DNA from: a virus
DNA length: 21,803 nucleotides
IMG/VR virus record: IMGVR_UViG_3300023278_001281
Location: 1-21,803 of that record
Strand: one strand, 5' to 3'
In this document: positions 4,971 to 11,308 of the stretch, piece by piece
Position numbering within the stretch: the first letter of the stretch is position 1
Layout of the letters: each line of letters begins with the position of its first letter
The notes under the pieces: generated by a model
The model's input: only the letters and a program-made list of their open reading frames with translations
Told to the model about the DNA's origin: nothing
The model's database searches: none
Translations under genes and position numbers: made by a program

Positions 4971-5138
4971 ATGACTTTAGTGGAGACCGAAAGAAGTAAG
5001 TTAGATTGGAAGTTCTGGATATGTAGTGGAACTGGATTCATAGTAGTAGACTATGGTGGTATAACTTGGAATACTGTATGGGTTCATGAGAGGGACAGGG
5101 AATACTTTATGAATAACTATGGTAAGATTGTGAAGTAG
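4971..5138 (+). CDS. Hypothetical protein (55 aa)
   Basis: An open frame just after the tandem repeat. Trp-rich and strand-like middle (WKFWICSGTGFIVVDYGGITWNTVWVHE) and a basic end. The ribosome site is weak (AAGAGTAAGACAT). Position as last gene before a terminator and normal-looking composition support it. No family recognised. Confidence 0.5.
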   Translation: MTLVETERSKLDWKFWICSGTGFIVVDYGGITWNTVWVHERDREYFMNNYGKIVK

Positions 5139-5157
5139 CTGCGGGGATAATGCGATT

Positions 5158-5190
5158 AGCCTTGGTCTAGAGATAGATCAGGGCTTTTTA
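5158..5190 (+). terminator. Rightward rho-independent terminator
   Basis: AGCCTTGGTCT (5158-5168) pairs with AGATCAGGGCT (5175-5185) over 11 positions with wobble pairs, loop AGAGAT, then TTTTTA. It ends the operon from 3964. Confidence 0.85.
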
Positions 5191-5619
5191 TCGACTAAAG
5201 AAAGTGAGTACAAGTTGTAGTTCCACTAGTGGAAGCATATACAATTGTCATAAATTGAGGGAAAGGAATACGGGTCAGAACGACCATAAGCGAATCGGAC
5301 ACAATTTGGCCCTTAAAGCAACCGGAACAAATAATAGAGTTGTAGCAATTTGATGATTACAGGTCTCTTTAGACCCGTTGTTATTACTCGTTAGTAATGT
5401 TTGGTTATCGTTGTCATCAACAATTGATCATAGATCTCTTAGTTAAAACACAGTATATGTTAAGATTCAGATAAGTCAGTTAAATATAGAGATAACACAA
5501 TACCACCCCCTTCCACTCTGTTCCAGGGTGTCTTGTAACGTCATCTCAATTCAAACGATTATCTTTTGGAAGAGAAGAAGTGATGATTGATCTTGTTGTT
5601 GATCATAGTCATTAAATTA
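5190..5619 (-). ncRNA. Candidate leftward non-coding transcript
   Basis: The stretch has no gene on either strand. A good leftward promoter (5626-5654) would start RNA near 5619. Inverted repeats occur along it: ACGGGTC 5270-5276 with GACCCGT 5372-5378, ATTACT-CGTT-AGTAAT at about 5382-5398, TTCCACTAGTGGAA (5221-5234), TGATC/GATCA at about 5587-5605, and CACCC/GGGTG at about 5506-5530. I find no clear leftward terminator, so the 3' end is a guess and transcription could run antisense into the genes at 4023-5138. Confidence 0.35.
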
Positions 5620-5625
5620 TGGTTT

Positions 5626-5654
5626 ATTATATCACACAATTTAAGATCTGTAAA
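5626..5654 (-). promoter_or_regulatory. Leftward promoter in a gene-free region
   Basis: On the minus strand TTTACA (5654-5649), 17-bp spacer, TATAAT (5631-5626). The upstream sequence AAAAAATAGACC resembles the shared upstream box of the other promoters. No gene follows for more than 400 bases. Confidence 0.72.
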
Positions 5655-5786
5655 GGTCTATTTTTTGCCCACCTCCCTTGTTTTATAATGCTTTCAAAAA
5701 GTAGGGAATGATAGTTGGGAAATAAAATTTATTTTTCTAGCCTCATGTCCTCTGTCCTCGGACTCAGGACACTTTATCTTCGACGT
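5655..5786. other. Spacer between leftward terminator and leftward promoter
   Basis: No gene is seen. It has an AT-rich stretch and a hairpin TGTCCT-CGGACTC-AGGACA (5753-5771) preceded by another TGTCCT. Confidence 0.5.
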
Positions 5787-5830
5787 AAAAAAGCCCCCAA
5801 GGTTGCGCTTTGTGTAGAGGCGTGAGGGCT
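5787..5830 (-). terminator. Terminator of the leftward GroES operon
   Basis: On the minus strand AGCCCT (5830-5825) pairs with GGGGCT (about 5797-5792) around a large loop, and the stem is followed by a run of T (5792-5787 on the plus strand are A). It lies directly after the stop at 5837. Confidence 0.75.
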
Positions 5831-5836
5831 ATGTTA

Positions 5837-6301
5837 TTACGGTAGTGGGTCGTACTTACTTTTAATCTCTTGTTCACACTCAATGGTATAGTTCTTCCCT
5901 AATCTATCAGTGCTTGCTAGGTCAAAACCTATCCAGGGGTACCATTCAACCTTGGGTGGGTGTAAATCACTGTCTAGCCAATATCTTTCCTTTCGAGGTG
6001 CACCTTCTTCACCAAGAAACCTATCAATAAACTGCGTAGCTTCTTCGTCAAAGTTCATTTCATATTGATAAGGTTGACCAGCATCAATGTATTCTTTTAC
6101 TGCACTATGCCAAGTTTGAAAAGGCTCGTGCTTAACTCCATAGTTAATAAGTGTAACCCTTAGCTCGTCCTGAGTAGTAGCAAGTGTCTTAGCTGCAAGC
6201 CTTAGACTGCCTGCTCTCAGTACAGTTTGAAGAGCTTGTTGCTTTCTTACTTCTTTTATAGTAGCCACGTCAGCAATGCGCTGATCAATATCTCTAGTCA
6301 T
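5837..6301 (-). CDS. Hypothetical HTH-containing protein (154 aa)
   Basis: Residues about 18-60 (KEVRKQQALQTVLRAGSLRLAAKTLATTQDELRVTLINYGV) read as a helix-turn-helix with the typical LAAKTLATTQDELR core. The C-terminal half is acidic and aromatic (FDEEATQFIDRF, WYPWIGFDL) and is not recognised. ATG 6301 overlaps the GroES stop and has AAGG upstream, so it is preferred over the longer frame from 6322. Last gene before the terminator. A DNA-binding role is inferred from the HTH only. Confidence 0.75.
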   Translation of the reverse strand: MTRDIDQRIADVATIKEVRKQQALQTVLRAGSLRLAAKTLATTQDELRVTLINYGVKHEPFQTWHSAVKEYIDAGQPYQYEMNFDEEATQFIDRFLGEEGAPRKERYWLDSDLHPPKVEWYPWIGFDLASTDRLGKNYTIECEQEIKSKYDPLP

Positions 6302-6563
6302 AGATGACTGCCTTGATATCATTTAGGTCGATAAAAGTAAGGGTTTCATCGTCTACCTGAACCTTGTCAGTACCTGCATACTTGCCAAAGATAATAGTAT
6401 CTCCAACTTCGATGCCCTCAATACCAGTACCTATAGCTCTTACTTCGCCTTGAGCAGGTACGTCTTGTACGCTGTGAGTAAGAATAATACCACCAGCGCT
6501 AGTGTCCTCGACTTCTACTCTCTTAACAAGTACTCGATCTCCAATTGGTTTAACTCTCATCAT
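6294..6563 (-). CDS. groES: GroES-like co-chaperonin (cpn10)
   Basis: The 89-residue protein follows the GroES pattern: an N-terminal RVKPIGDRVLVKRVE strand, the mobile loop TSAGGIIL (about residues 22-29) that binds GroEL, then QGEVRAIGTG, VGDTIIFGKYAGT and the closing FIDLNDIKAVI. Family members cap GroEL for folding of substrates; phage versions such as T4 gp31 adapt the host GroEL to phage capsid protein. No groEL is present, so it should work with host GroEL. GGGAAG before the ATG fixes the start at 6563 (an ATG also follows at 6560). It overlaps the upstream gene by 14 bp. Confidence 0.95.
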   Translation of the reverse strand: MMRVKPIGDRVLVKRVEVEDTSAGGIILTHSVQDVPAQGEVRAIGTGIEGIEVGDTIIFGKYAGTDKVQVDDETLTFIDLNDIKAVIYD

Positions 6564-6702
6564 TTTCTTCCCATTCGTTTTTAATAAAATCAGCAAACTG
6601 GCTGATATAATCTTTCTTCGGCAGTACGGGGTCTCCTACACTGTCTCGCTCAATACAGTTCTCAATCCATAGGTGTTGAACGAAGGTATCATAGAGGTTC
6701 AT
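6550..6702 (-). CDS. Hypothetical acidic small protein (50 aa)
   Basis: Not recognised. A helical, acidic protein (NLYDTFVQHLWIENCIERDS then YISQFADFIKNEWEEN). Its ATG overlaps the stop of the upstream gene (ATGA 6702-6699) and its end overlaps the groES start, so it sits within a tightly coupled operon. Confidence 0.65.
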   Translation of the reverse strand: MNLYDTFVQHLWIENCIERDSVGDPVLPKKDYISQFADFIKNEWEENDES

Positions 6703-6965
6703 TTCAGGATCTCCAACGCCTGAGCTTTGAATTGATCAACACTCCAGCCTTGATTGTAGTTGCCTGCTACTGCTTCTTTGATGTTCTTATCATTAGCTTC
6801 CTTAGAGAGAATAATGCTATCTCCAAGATGACGCTGAGCAATCTCAAGGCCTTCACCTTCTAGAACTATATCGTGTGCCCAGGTAGGGTCATCACTGTCT
6901 TCCATAGCTACTAGGTATGTATTGTGGAAAGTGCTTACTGTATCTACCATGTAGTATTTGATCAT
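6699..6965 (-). CDS. Hypothetical protein (88 aa)
   Basis: Not assigned. A strand-rich N-terminus (KYYMVDTVSTFHNTYLVAMED) is followed by a helical region with NIKEAVAGNYNQGWSVDQFKAQALEIL. ATGA overlaps at both ends (6965-6962 with the upstream gene, 6702-6699 with the downstream one). Confidence 0.78.
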   Translation of the reverse strand: MIKYYMVDTVSTFHNTYLVAMEDSDDPTWAHDIVLEGEGLEIAQRHLGDSIILSKEANDKNIKEAVAGNYNQGWSVDQFKAQALEILK

Positions 6966-7159
6966 GTTCTTTCCTTCTCCGCTAGTTTTTTAATCGCTAC
7001 AAGAAAGTCATGCTGACCAACAAAGACGTAGCTACGGGTGATCCACATCTCGTCTGACGCTCGACGACCAGAGACACGAAGAACGAATCCGTTCTCTGCC
7101 ATCTCAAAGTCTGCCTTCTCATCAATTACTCCAAATTCTTCAAACATTGCTTCAAACAT
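6962..7159 (-). CDS. Hypothetical protein (65 aa)
   Basis: Not recognised. A short acidic N-terminal helix (MFEAMFEEFGVIDEKADFEMAEN) is followed by beta-rich sequence (GFVLRVSGRR, ITRSYVFVGQHDFLVAIKKL). AGGAG nine bases before ATG 7159 supports the start. It lies 3 bp after the MazG-like gene. Confidence 0.75.
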   Translation of the reverse strand: MFEAMFEEFGVIDEKADFEMAENGFVLRVSGRRASDEMWITRSYVFVGQHDFLVAIKKLAEKERT

Positions 7160-7162
7160 TTT

Positions 7163-7555
7163 TTAAATCTCCTGTGGTAGTATAAATTGTACTAAGTTTG
7201 GTGGCTCGTAGTTCGGGCCTTTCATTACCTTGCCGTCTGCGCGGTAAATAGGTCTGCCATCTTCGCCAAGTTTAGTCATATTGCTGCGGTGAACTTCTTG
7301 ATAGCAATCATCGAGATCAATACCAAAACTGTGTCCAGCCCCGTAAGTAACATAAAGAATATCAGTAAGTGCGTCAGCAATCTCTACAATATCTCCAGCA
7401 TCGAGAGCAGTCTGAAGCTCTTCTACTTCTTCTTGAATCAAAGCAAGTCGCAGGGATGCGAGGTTAAAACCAGGAACAGTGGGGCGGTGCAGTACTTCTT
7501 GACCGAATGCTTCCATAAAGTCACCGGCTTTCTCAAAATTGCTTATTGTAATCAT
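7163..7555 (-). CDS. MazG-like NTP pyrophosphohydrolase (HisE/MazG fold)
   Basis: The metal-binding signature of all-alpha NTP pyrophosphatases is intact: EExxE at residues 42-46 (QEEVEEL) and D-x-x-x-D at 61-65 (DALTDILY), followed by GAGHSFGIDLDDCYQEVHRSNMTKLGEDGRPIYR, the usual phage form of this family. Such enzymes split a (d)NTP to the monophosphate plus pyrophosphate and may clean nucleotide pools; lowering ppGpp through host effects has been proposed. At 130 residues the length is normal. ATGA couples it to the gene upstream. It may act with the second MazG-like protein at 7857. Confidence 0.88.
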   Translation of the reverse strand: MITISNFEKAGDFMEAFGQEVLHRPTVPGFNLASLRLALIQEEVEELQTALDAGDIVEIADALTDILYVTYGAGHSFGIDLDDCYQEVHRSNMTKLGEDGRPIYRADGKVMKGPNYEPPNLVQFILPQEI

Positions 7556-7860
7556 TCTGTTATTCTCTTTAGTAAGTCTTTGCCTTCTTGGGCAGGGTAG
7601 TCGTATAGGTGTATGTTGTCGAGGAAGTAAAGAATCTCGTACCAGAGTTCGAGGCTTACTGGCATAGCGTCCTCTGTCATAGCATCCCGCATCAAATTCA
7701 TTGAGTTGGTAAGCATTTCTGCTGCAGATTCAAGCACTTGCTCTTTCAGCAGCTCTTCTTTGTTTTCGGTCACTTTGCTAAAGATATTATCATAGTTAGC
7801 TTCAAACTTCCCTTTGTTTGTTGGGCGTTGTTTACTGCCCTTTCCACCATGTGTTCTCAT
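7552..7860 (-). CDS. Conserved phage hypothetical protein (102 aa)
   Basis: The N-terminal motif MRTHGGKGSKQRPTNKGKFE followed by YDNIF is one I recall at the start of small conserved phage proteins of unknown function. After it comes a helical domain (ENKEELLKEQVLESAAEMLTNSMNLMRDAM) and a C-terminal acidic and aromatic helix. ATG 7860 overlaps the stop of the upstream MazG-like gene (ATGA), which is better than the longer frame. The N-terminus is basic and probably disordered. Confidence 0.75.
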   Translation of the reverse strand: MRTHGGKGSKQRPTNKGKFEANYDNIFSKVTENKEELLKEQVLESAAEMLTNSMNLMRDAMTEDAMPVSLELWYEILYFLDNIHLYDYPAQEGKDLLKRITE

Positions 7861-8123
7861 CGTATTAAGTCGCTCCACTTACGTAATTTTTCATATTTAG
7901 CTGCGGCGAATTCAGCGGCACGATCAAACTCTACTAAACCATACTGGTCGAGGAGATCTGTCATGCAGAGTACGTCACCTGTTTCATGTGCAAGATCTGA
8001 CATATTCCCGTGATCTTTACCAAATCTTAGTATCTTTGAACAGGCTTGAACTAACTCACCTGCTTCTTCCATTGTAATGACGAGAAGCTCGATCTCGCCT
8101 TGTGTTAGTTTATTAGATAGCAT
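7857..8123 (-). CDS. Second MazG-like nucleotide pyrophosphohydrolase
   Basis: Carries EEAGELVQACSKILRFG (residues 19-35) and AHETGDVLCMTDLL (45-58), giving the ExxE and ExxD metal motifs of the MazG-like superfamily. It is more like the short phage MazG-like proteins than the one at 7163. Start 8123 is preferred because AAGGA lies eight bases upstream; ATG 8132 and GTG 8153 are in frame too. It overlaps the membrane protein gene upstream by 11 bp. Confidence 0.8.
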   Translation of the reverse strand: MLSNKLTQGEIELLVITMEEAGELVQACSKILRFGKDHGNMSDLAHETGDVLCMTDLLDQYGLVEFDRAAEFAAAKYEKLRKWSDLIR

Positions 8124-8274
8124 CCTTACCATCCTTATAGAGGTCGTAGACACAAAAACCTAACAGGCCAACACCTATGGCAGTGAGTATCCCAACACTA
8201 AACGTGATGCCTACTACAAGATTGAGGATACCAACGCCTGCAGTGTTCAGAATATTACGATTATAGTTGCTCAT
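8113..8274 (-). CDS. Small membrane protein (53 aa)
   Basis: Glycine-rich hydrophobic stretch from about residue 11 to 42 (TAGVGILNLVVGITFSVGI then LTAIGVGLLGFCV), long enough for two tight membrane spans, followed by a charged tail (YDLYKDGKDAI). The ATG shares a base with the stop of the gene upstream (TAATG). Function unknown. Confidence 0.6.
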   Translation of the reverse strand: MSNYNRNILNTAGVGILNLVVGITFSVGILTAIGVGLLGFCVYDLYKDGKDAI

Positions 8275-8543
8275 TAGATAGTATCCCAGATAGAGTGAGT
8301 ACAGATAGAGTCAGTACCGTCACCTGCAACTACAACTTTGCCCTCACCGTGGTCTACAATCTCAATAGATTCGGTTGCATCAAAGTGAAAGCCTACAGCC
8401 TTGAGAAAGTGCTCGAACTGCTCAAGCATCTCATTGCGTGACATATCTTTAGTAATAATAGAATGCTCAATAAGTACGTCTGGCGAGCTGCGGAATGGAC
8501 ATTCGTAAGGGTATGAAGTGAATTTATAAGATGGGTTTGACAT
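8274..8543 (-). CDS. Conserved phage hypothetical protein (89 aa)
   Basis: The segment SSPDVLIEHSIITKDMSRNEMLEQFEHFLKAVGFHFD is a pattern I recall from phage hypothetical proteins (PDVLxEHxxxTKDM...EMLEQFExFLxxxGxxFD), function unknown. The rest (IVDHGEGKVVVAGDG) is strand-like. First gene after the promoter at 8579-8607; its Shine-Dalgarno (AGAG, long spacing) is weak. Confidence 0.78.
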   Translation of the reverse strand: MSNPSYKFTSYPYECPFRSSPDVLIEHSIITKDMSRNEMLEQFEHFLKAVGFHFDATESIEIVDHGEGKVVVAGDGTDSICTHSIWDTI

Positions 8544-8578
8544 TTTTATTTTGCTCTCTTTGTTTAGTTTATGCGGAT

Positions 8579-8607
8579 ATTATACTAGCCTTTGGGTTAC
8601 TTGTCAA
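8579..8607 (-). promoter_or_regulatory. Leftward promoter of the GroES/MazG operon, inside the end of the AbrB-like gene
   Basis: Minus-strand TTGACA (8607-8602), 17-bp spacer, TATAAT (8584-8579), with AAAAAAAGTTC upstream. The -35 box is coding: it supplies the last codons Val-Leu-Asp-Lys of the gene at 8597-8770. Confidence 0.93.
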
Positions 8608-8770
8608 GAACTTTTTTTATGTCCTTCTTAAAAATAGTCCAGTCTCCGCTGTCGTTCTTATACCAAATAATTTCTGAACCAGGAATAAGTTCTAGGGTGT
8701 CACAAGCCCACTCAGGAAGCTCAATGGCTAGGTTTCCTTCTTCGTCTTTAAATACTGTTGTTAGTCCCAT
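8597..8770 (-). CDS. AbrB/MazE-like small protein (57 aa)
   Basis: The sequence MGLTTVFKDEEGNLAIELPEWACDTLELIPGSEIIWYKNDSGDWTIFKK follows the SpoVT-AbrB swapped-hairpin pattern: strand, G-x-L-x-I-x-L-P turn, then L-x-P-G-x-x-I-x-W and a final W-T-I-x-K strand. Family members bind DNA as dimers or act as antitoxins; no toxin gene is adjacent, so a stand-alone regulator is more likely. It overlaps the upstream gene by 10 bp. The C-terminal VLDK comes from the embedded promoter. Confidence 0.65.
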   Translation of the reverse strand: MGLTTVFKDEEGNLAIELPEWACDTLELIPGSEIIWYKNDSGDWTIFKKDIKKVLDK

Positions 8771-9231
8771 AGACCCTCATAGTACTTGCCAAATAGAAGG
8801 AAGCCGTTACTGATTCTGTCCTGGTATTCTTTTCGTGCATCCCAGTCACAACACCAAGTATGTTTGTCGCCCCAGACTACCTTGGAATAACCATTCCCCA
8901 TGTCTTCTGTCTGTAGATCTGTTGTACCACTAATGAACTGATCTTCCCAGTCTTCAAGTTTGCTACTGAATGCAAAGATCATTTCGTCGAGCGCCCAGTA
9001 CCACGCTTCATGATGGAACTCGTCAATGTCACCACTGCTCGGATCAGGAAGTGCAGTACCAATGAGATGATCAGGACGATCCTCAAATGCAACAATCGGT
9101 GAGCCATGAGTATTGTCACGAAGCTGAACTAGCATCGGCACAACGATGTGTGCAAGCGTTTCGTCCATTGACCACGTATCATGCTTATCAATCTTCACAT
9201 ATTGTTTATTTTTTGTAATAATTGCTTTCAT
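8761..9231 (-). CDS. Conserved phage hypothetical protein (156 aa)
   Basis: Matches a widespread phage family of unknown function that I recall by its pattern: I-D-x-x-D-T-W-S-M-D-x-T-L-A-x-I-(V/I)-x-P-M-L-x-Q-L near residues 13-38, W-x-W-A-L-D-E-M-I-F-A-F at about 78-88, and the end FGKYYEGLWD. Length is typical. ATGA overlaps with the upstream gene and a 10-bp overlap downstream place it inside a leftward operon. Function not assigned. Confidence 0.8.
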   Translation of the reverse strand: MKAIITKNKQYVKIDKHDTWSMDETLAHIVVPMLVQLRDNTHGSPIVAFEDRPDHLIGTALPDPSSGDIDEFHHEAWYWALDEMIFAFSSKLEDWEDQFISGTTDLQTEDMGNGYSKVVWGDKHTWCCDWDARKEYQDRISNGFLLFGKYYEGLWD

Positions 9232-9419
9232 AGTTTTTCTACCTCAAATGGTTTAAATGCAATACAATCAAGTATATGCGCTTCGGGGTCTTCAGTGCAG
9301 TACAACATTAGCTGTCTCTCGTTAGGCATATAATCGTATGGCCATTCATCAATATCGAGAACCTCGAACACTTTATCAAACAAAGGAGAGTATACCTTAT
9401 CTCCAACCTCTATATTCAT
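9228..9419 (-). CDS. Hypothetical protein, SH3-like start (63 aa)
   Basis: The opening MNIEVGDKVYSPLFDKVFEVLDIDE resembles a small beta-barrel (SH3-like) with a GDxV turn. The middle (NERQLMLYCTEDPEAHILDCIAF) is strand-like too. Overlaps by ATGA with the gene on each side. Function unknown. Confidence 0.75.
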   Translation of the reverse strand: MNIEVGDKVYSPLFDKVFEVLDIDEWPYDYMPNERQLMLYCTEDPEAHILDCIAFKPFEVEKL

Positions 9420-9709
9420 AGCAGGTTTGCTTCGCTGCTAAGCCATGTTTTGCTAGGTTCAAAAGTAAGAAACACGCCCTCGTCTCGACAGCTGATCTTC
9501 AGTACTTCTCTGCCGTTGATAACACTTCCAACTGTAATGTATGGGCCACCGCTTGGGTCGCACATACCGAGATCTTCCATGTCAATCTTGTCTTGTCCCT
9601 GTTTGCCCCCAAATCTCCAGTAGTCGAGATCGCCCATAATTTCAAAGACATCGTTCTCTCTCTCTTCAAACCAATACTTGTTTCCATATCTATTTACATA
9701 TTTCTTCAT
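9416..9709 (-). CDS. Hypothetical protein (97 aa)
   Basis: Not recognised. Strand-rich and acidic (KKYVNRYGNKYWFEERENDVFEIMGDLDYWRFGGK) with a later ITVGSVINGREVLKIS segment. GGAG six bases before ATG 9709 fixes the start; the longer frame from the TTG at 9721 begins inside that site. It follows a 140-bp structured spacer. Confidence 0.75.
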   Translation of the reverse strand: MKKYVNRYGNKYWFEERENDVFEIMGDLDYWRFGGKQGQDKIDMEDLGMCDPSGGPYITVGSVINGREVLKISCRDEGVFLTFEPSKTWLSSEANLL

Positions 9710-9718
9710 CTTTTTCTC

Positions 9719-9849
9719 CAATAATTAGGTGAGTAGTTTCGAGACATACTCAGGTCAGTCCTAAGGTAGTTAGGACATTAAAAGACGAGTAACGATGAGA
9801 TTGCGATTCTCAAATCGAATTACTGACACCGGGGTGTACTCTCGTCAAG
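9719..9849 (-). promoter_or_regulatory. Structured intergenic leader with weak promoter-like box
   Basis: On the minus strand AAAATAG-C-TTGACG (-35 at 9848-9843) resembles the shared upstream box, but the best -10 at 17-18 bp is only CAGTAAT. A bulged hairpin at 9788-9824 (AGTAA/TTACT, CGAT/ATCG, GAGA/TCTC arms) is followed by CGTCTTTT, like a leftward terminator for the gene at 9850. A second hairpin GTCCTA/TAGGAC lies at about 9756-9774. It could be a terminator, a weak promoter, or an attenuator. Confidence 0.45.
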
Positions 9850-10209
9850 CTATTTTGTTATGCCTGTAAACCAGTCTATTCTATGGCCAGTGGTCTTTTC
9901 AAAGCTCTGTACCAGTTCATCGTATGACTTCAACTCAGTAGTCACATAATTATCACAGTATTCGGTGAGTAGCTGCCAAGATTTGGAATTCATAACACCA
10001 AGACTGTACTCGGTTTTACCTCCCCAATACTCTTGATCGTCAAGACCGTAAATATCTATGCGACCACATGAGTATGACTCTAGAAATTCTTTATACTCAA
10101 CAGCAGGTAATATCTTACCGCTTGTCTTCTTTAGCACGTAAGGTACGTTATGTTTTTCATACCAGGCTGTAGATACCGGCCCCATCCAGTTTGTACTATA
10201 GTGTATCAT
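9850..10209 (-). CDS. Conserved phage hypothetical protein (119 aa)
   Basis: Begins MIHYSTNWMGPVSTAWYEKHNVPY, an opening I recall from a conserved phage family, and continues YSCGRIDIYGLDDQEYWGGKTEYSLGVMNSKSWQLLTEY; function unknown. ATG 10209 overlaps the upstream stop (ATGA) with GGGAC upstream and is preferred over the longer frame from 10284. The stop TAG forms part of the promoter-like box downstream. Confidence 0.82.
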   Translation of the reverse strand: MIHYSTNWMGPVSTAWYEKHNVPYVLKKTSGKILPAVEYKEFLESYSCGRIDIYGLDDQEYWGGKTEYSLGVMNSKSWQLLTEYCDNYVTTELKSYDELVQSFEKTTGHRIDWFTGITK

Positions 10210-10379
10210 ATTAAGTCCCACCCGTGGTTTGCTATGGCATTGAGTATAATGAATATGCAAGTGACCATATGAACCAGCCACCAAATAGTACGGACAACCG
10301 CAACACTGTCTGCTTGTTTATTAGTTTCTCCAACTTTCTCTCCTAGGGACTTTGCCCATATTCTCCAAAGTTTTTTCAT
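10206..10379 (-). CDS. Small membrane protein (57 aa)
   Basis: Starts MKKLWRIWAKSLGEKVGETNKQADSVAVVRTIWWLVHM and ends in a hydrophobic helix (TCIFIILNAIANHG), one membrane span at about residues 30-50 after a basic amphipathic N-terminus. I recall similar small phage proteins of unknown function. ATG 10379 overlaps the zinc-ribbon stop (ATGA), so the longer frame from TTG 10418 is not used. Confidence 0.68.
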   Translation of the reverse strand: MKKLWRIWAKSLGEKVGETNKQADSVAVVRTIWWLVHMVTCIFIILNAIANHGWDLI

Positions 10380-10522
10380 GCACTGTGTAAAGGCTTTTGA
10401 CCTTCCTCCAAATACCAAGGAATCTCAGTTCTACAATCAGTGCAGAGCTTCATATTCATACTGTGGAGTAGTATTAGATGCACGTTACCACAGTTTGGAC
10501 ACTCTTTAGTTGTCTCTTTCAT
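10376..10522 (-). CDS. Small zinc-ribbon protein (48 aa)
   Basis: Two CxxC knuckles, C8-P-N-C11 and C27-T-D-C30, separated by 15 residues, form a zinc ribbon. The tail PWYLEEGQKPLHSA is not recognised. Both ends overlap neighbours by ATGA. Proteins of this size often bind nucleic acid or a protein partner; no function can be assigned. Confidence 0.72.
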   Translation of the reverse strand: MKETTKECPNCGNVHLILLHSMNMKLCTDCRTEIPWYLEEGQKPLHSA

Positions 10523-10752
10523 ATTTTATCCCATCCATACCATTCTAGAAAATAGAGATAGTGTACTCGGCTTTCAAATCTTACAGTATCTTCATAAACA
10601 TCTGTGAATCTACTGTGTTGCCATTGTTGCTTTGATAAGTTTTTCTTACACCAGTCAAGCGCTTCTGTGCGTCTATCTGAATGTATCCGTAGGCTATATT
10701 GTGAGCCTACTACCCATCTACGTTTATAGTCTGCTATCTCTTGTGGAGTCAT
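10519..10752 (-). CDS. Conserved phage hypothetical protein (77 aa)
   Basis: Pattern MTPQEIADYKRRWVVGSQYSLRIHSDRRTEALDWCKKNLSKQQWQHSRFTDVYEDTVRFES is like small phage proteins of unknown function that I recall (H-S-D near the middle, then DWC and W...TDVYE). It ends in aromatic residues (YLYFLEWYGWDKI). Its start is directly next to the upstream stop. Confidence 0.75.
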   Translation of the reverse strand: MTPQEIADYKRRWVVGSQYSLRIHSDRRTEALDWCKKNLSKQQWQHSRFTDVYEDTVRFESRVHYLYFLEWYGWDKI

Positions 10753-10869
10753 TTAATCTTTCCGTTCTCTGTCTTTCTGCTTTTCCATCTCTAGAAATAT
10801 ACTAAAAGATGCGTAAAATATTGCTATTACAGCTGTGGTTCCTAGTATTCCTACTAAAAGGTCTAACAT
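10753..10869 (-). CDS. Tiny membrane protein (38 aa)
   Basis: One hydrophobic span (LDLLVGILGTTAVIAIFYAS then FSIFLE) followed by a charged KQKDRERKD tail. The ATG overlaps the end of the metalloprotease-like gene by 7 bp, and its TAA directly abuts the next ATG. Function unknown. Confidence 0.55.
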   Translation of the reverse strand: MLDLLVGILGTTAVIAIFYASFSIFLEMEKQKDRERKD

Positions 10870-11282
10870 TCTTTACTCCAAAATAAATCAACCAGTACAT
10901 CCTCAAGGGCGTATGCTTCAATTTCCCACGGGGTCTCAGCGTACTCAACAGCCTCGTAGTCATTCCCTTTGTAGTAATAGTTGTCTGAGTTAATCTCGCC
11001 ACGAATAAACTGACGAGCGTGAACTAGCTCATGTGCTAGGTTAGATGCAAGTATTGCGTCCGTGTAAGGTAGTTCTTCGCCGCACTCAAGTTTAAAGTGA
11101 GTCGATAGTAATATCCCCACCTCGTCTGTAGAGCCGTTACATAGCCCAGCATACCCTTCGCCAATACACCTCTGCCACTCTATCTCTATGTCTGCAGTAG
11201 GCTCATCCTTGTCAAAGAGTGCGGTTAAACAGTCTGCAATGAATGTGTCAAATTTAGTGTCTTCGTTATAATATGTAATCAA
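10863..11282 (-). CDS. HExxH metalloprotease-like protein (139 aa), TTG start
   Basis: Residues 84-88 are H-E-L-V-H, the zinc-binding and catalytic motif of gluzincin/SprT-like peptidases, in the context ASNLAHELVHARQFIRGEI. A likely third ligand is Glu120 in AETPWEIEAYALE. Such proteins may be proteases or may keep only the fold; the substrate is unknown and there is no signal peptide, so it would be cytoplasmic. The start is probably TTG 11282 (GGAG nine bases upstream); TTG 11297 would leave almost no leader after the promoter at 11309-11337. Confidence 0.72.
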   Translation of the reverse strand: MITYYNEDTKFDTFIADCLTALFDKDEPTADIEIEWQRCIGEGYAGLCNGSTDEVGILLSTHFKLECGEELPYTDAILASNLAHELVHARQFIRGEINSDNYYYKGNDYEAVEYAETPWEIEAYALEDVLVDLFWSKEC

Positions 11283-11308
11283 TGCTTGCTTCTCCAATTT
11301 ATAAGAGT

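Noticed and set aside
5640-5700. Rightward TATAAT near 5683
   Set aside because: No -35 box at 16-18 bp upstream and no gene behind it.
7289-8013. Plus-strand frames at 7289-7600 and 7738-8013
   Set aside because: They are antisense to the well-supported MazG-like and neighbouring minus-strand genes and have no ribosome sites.
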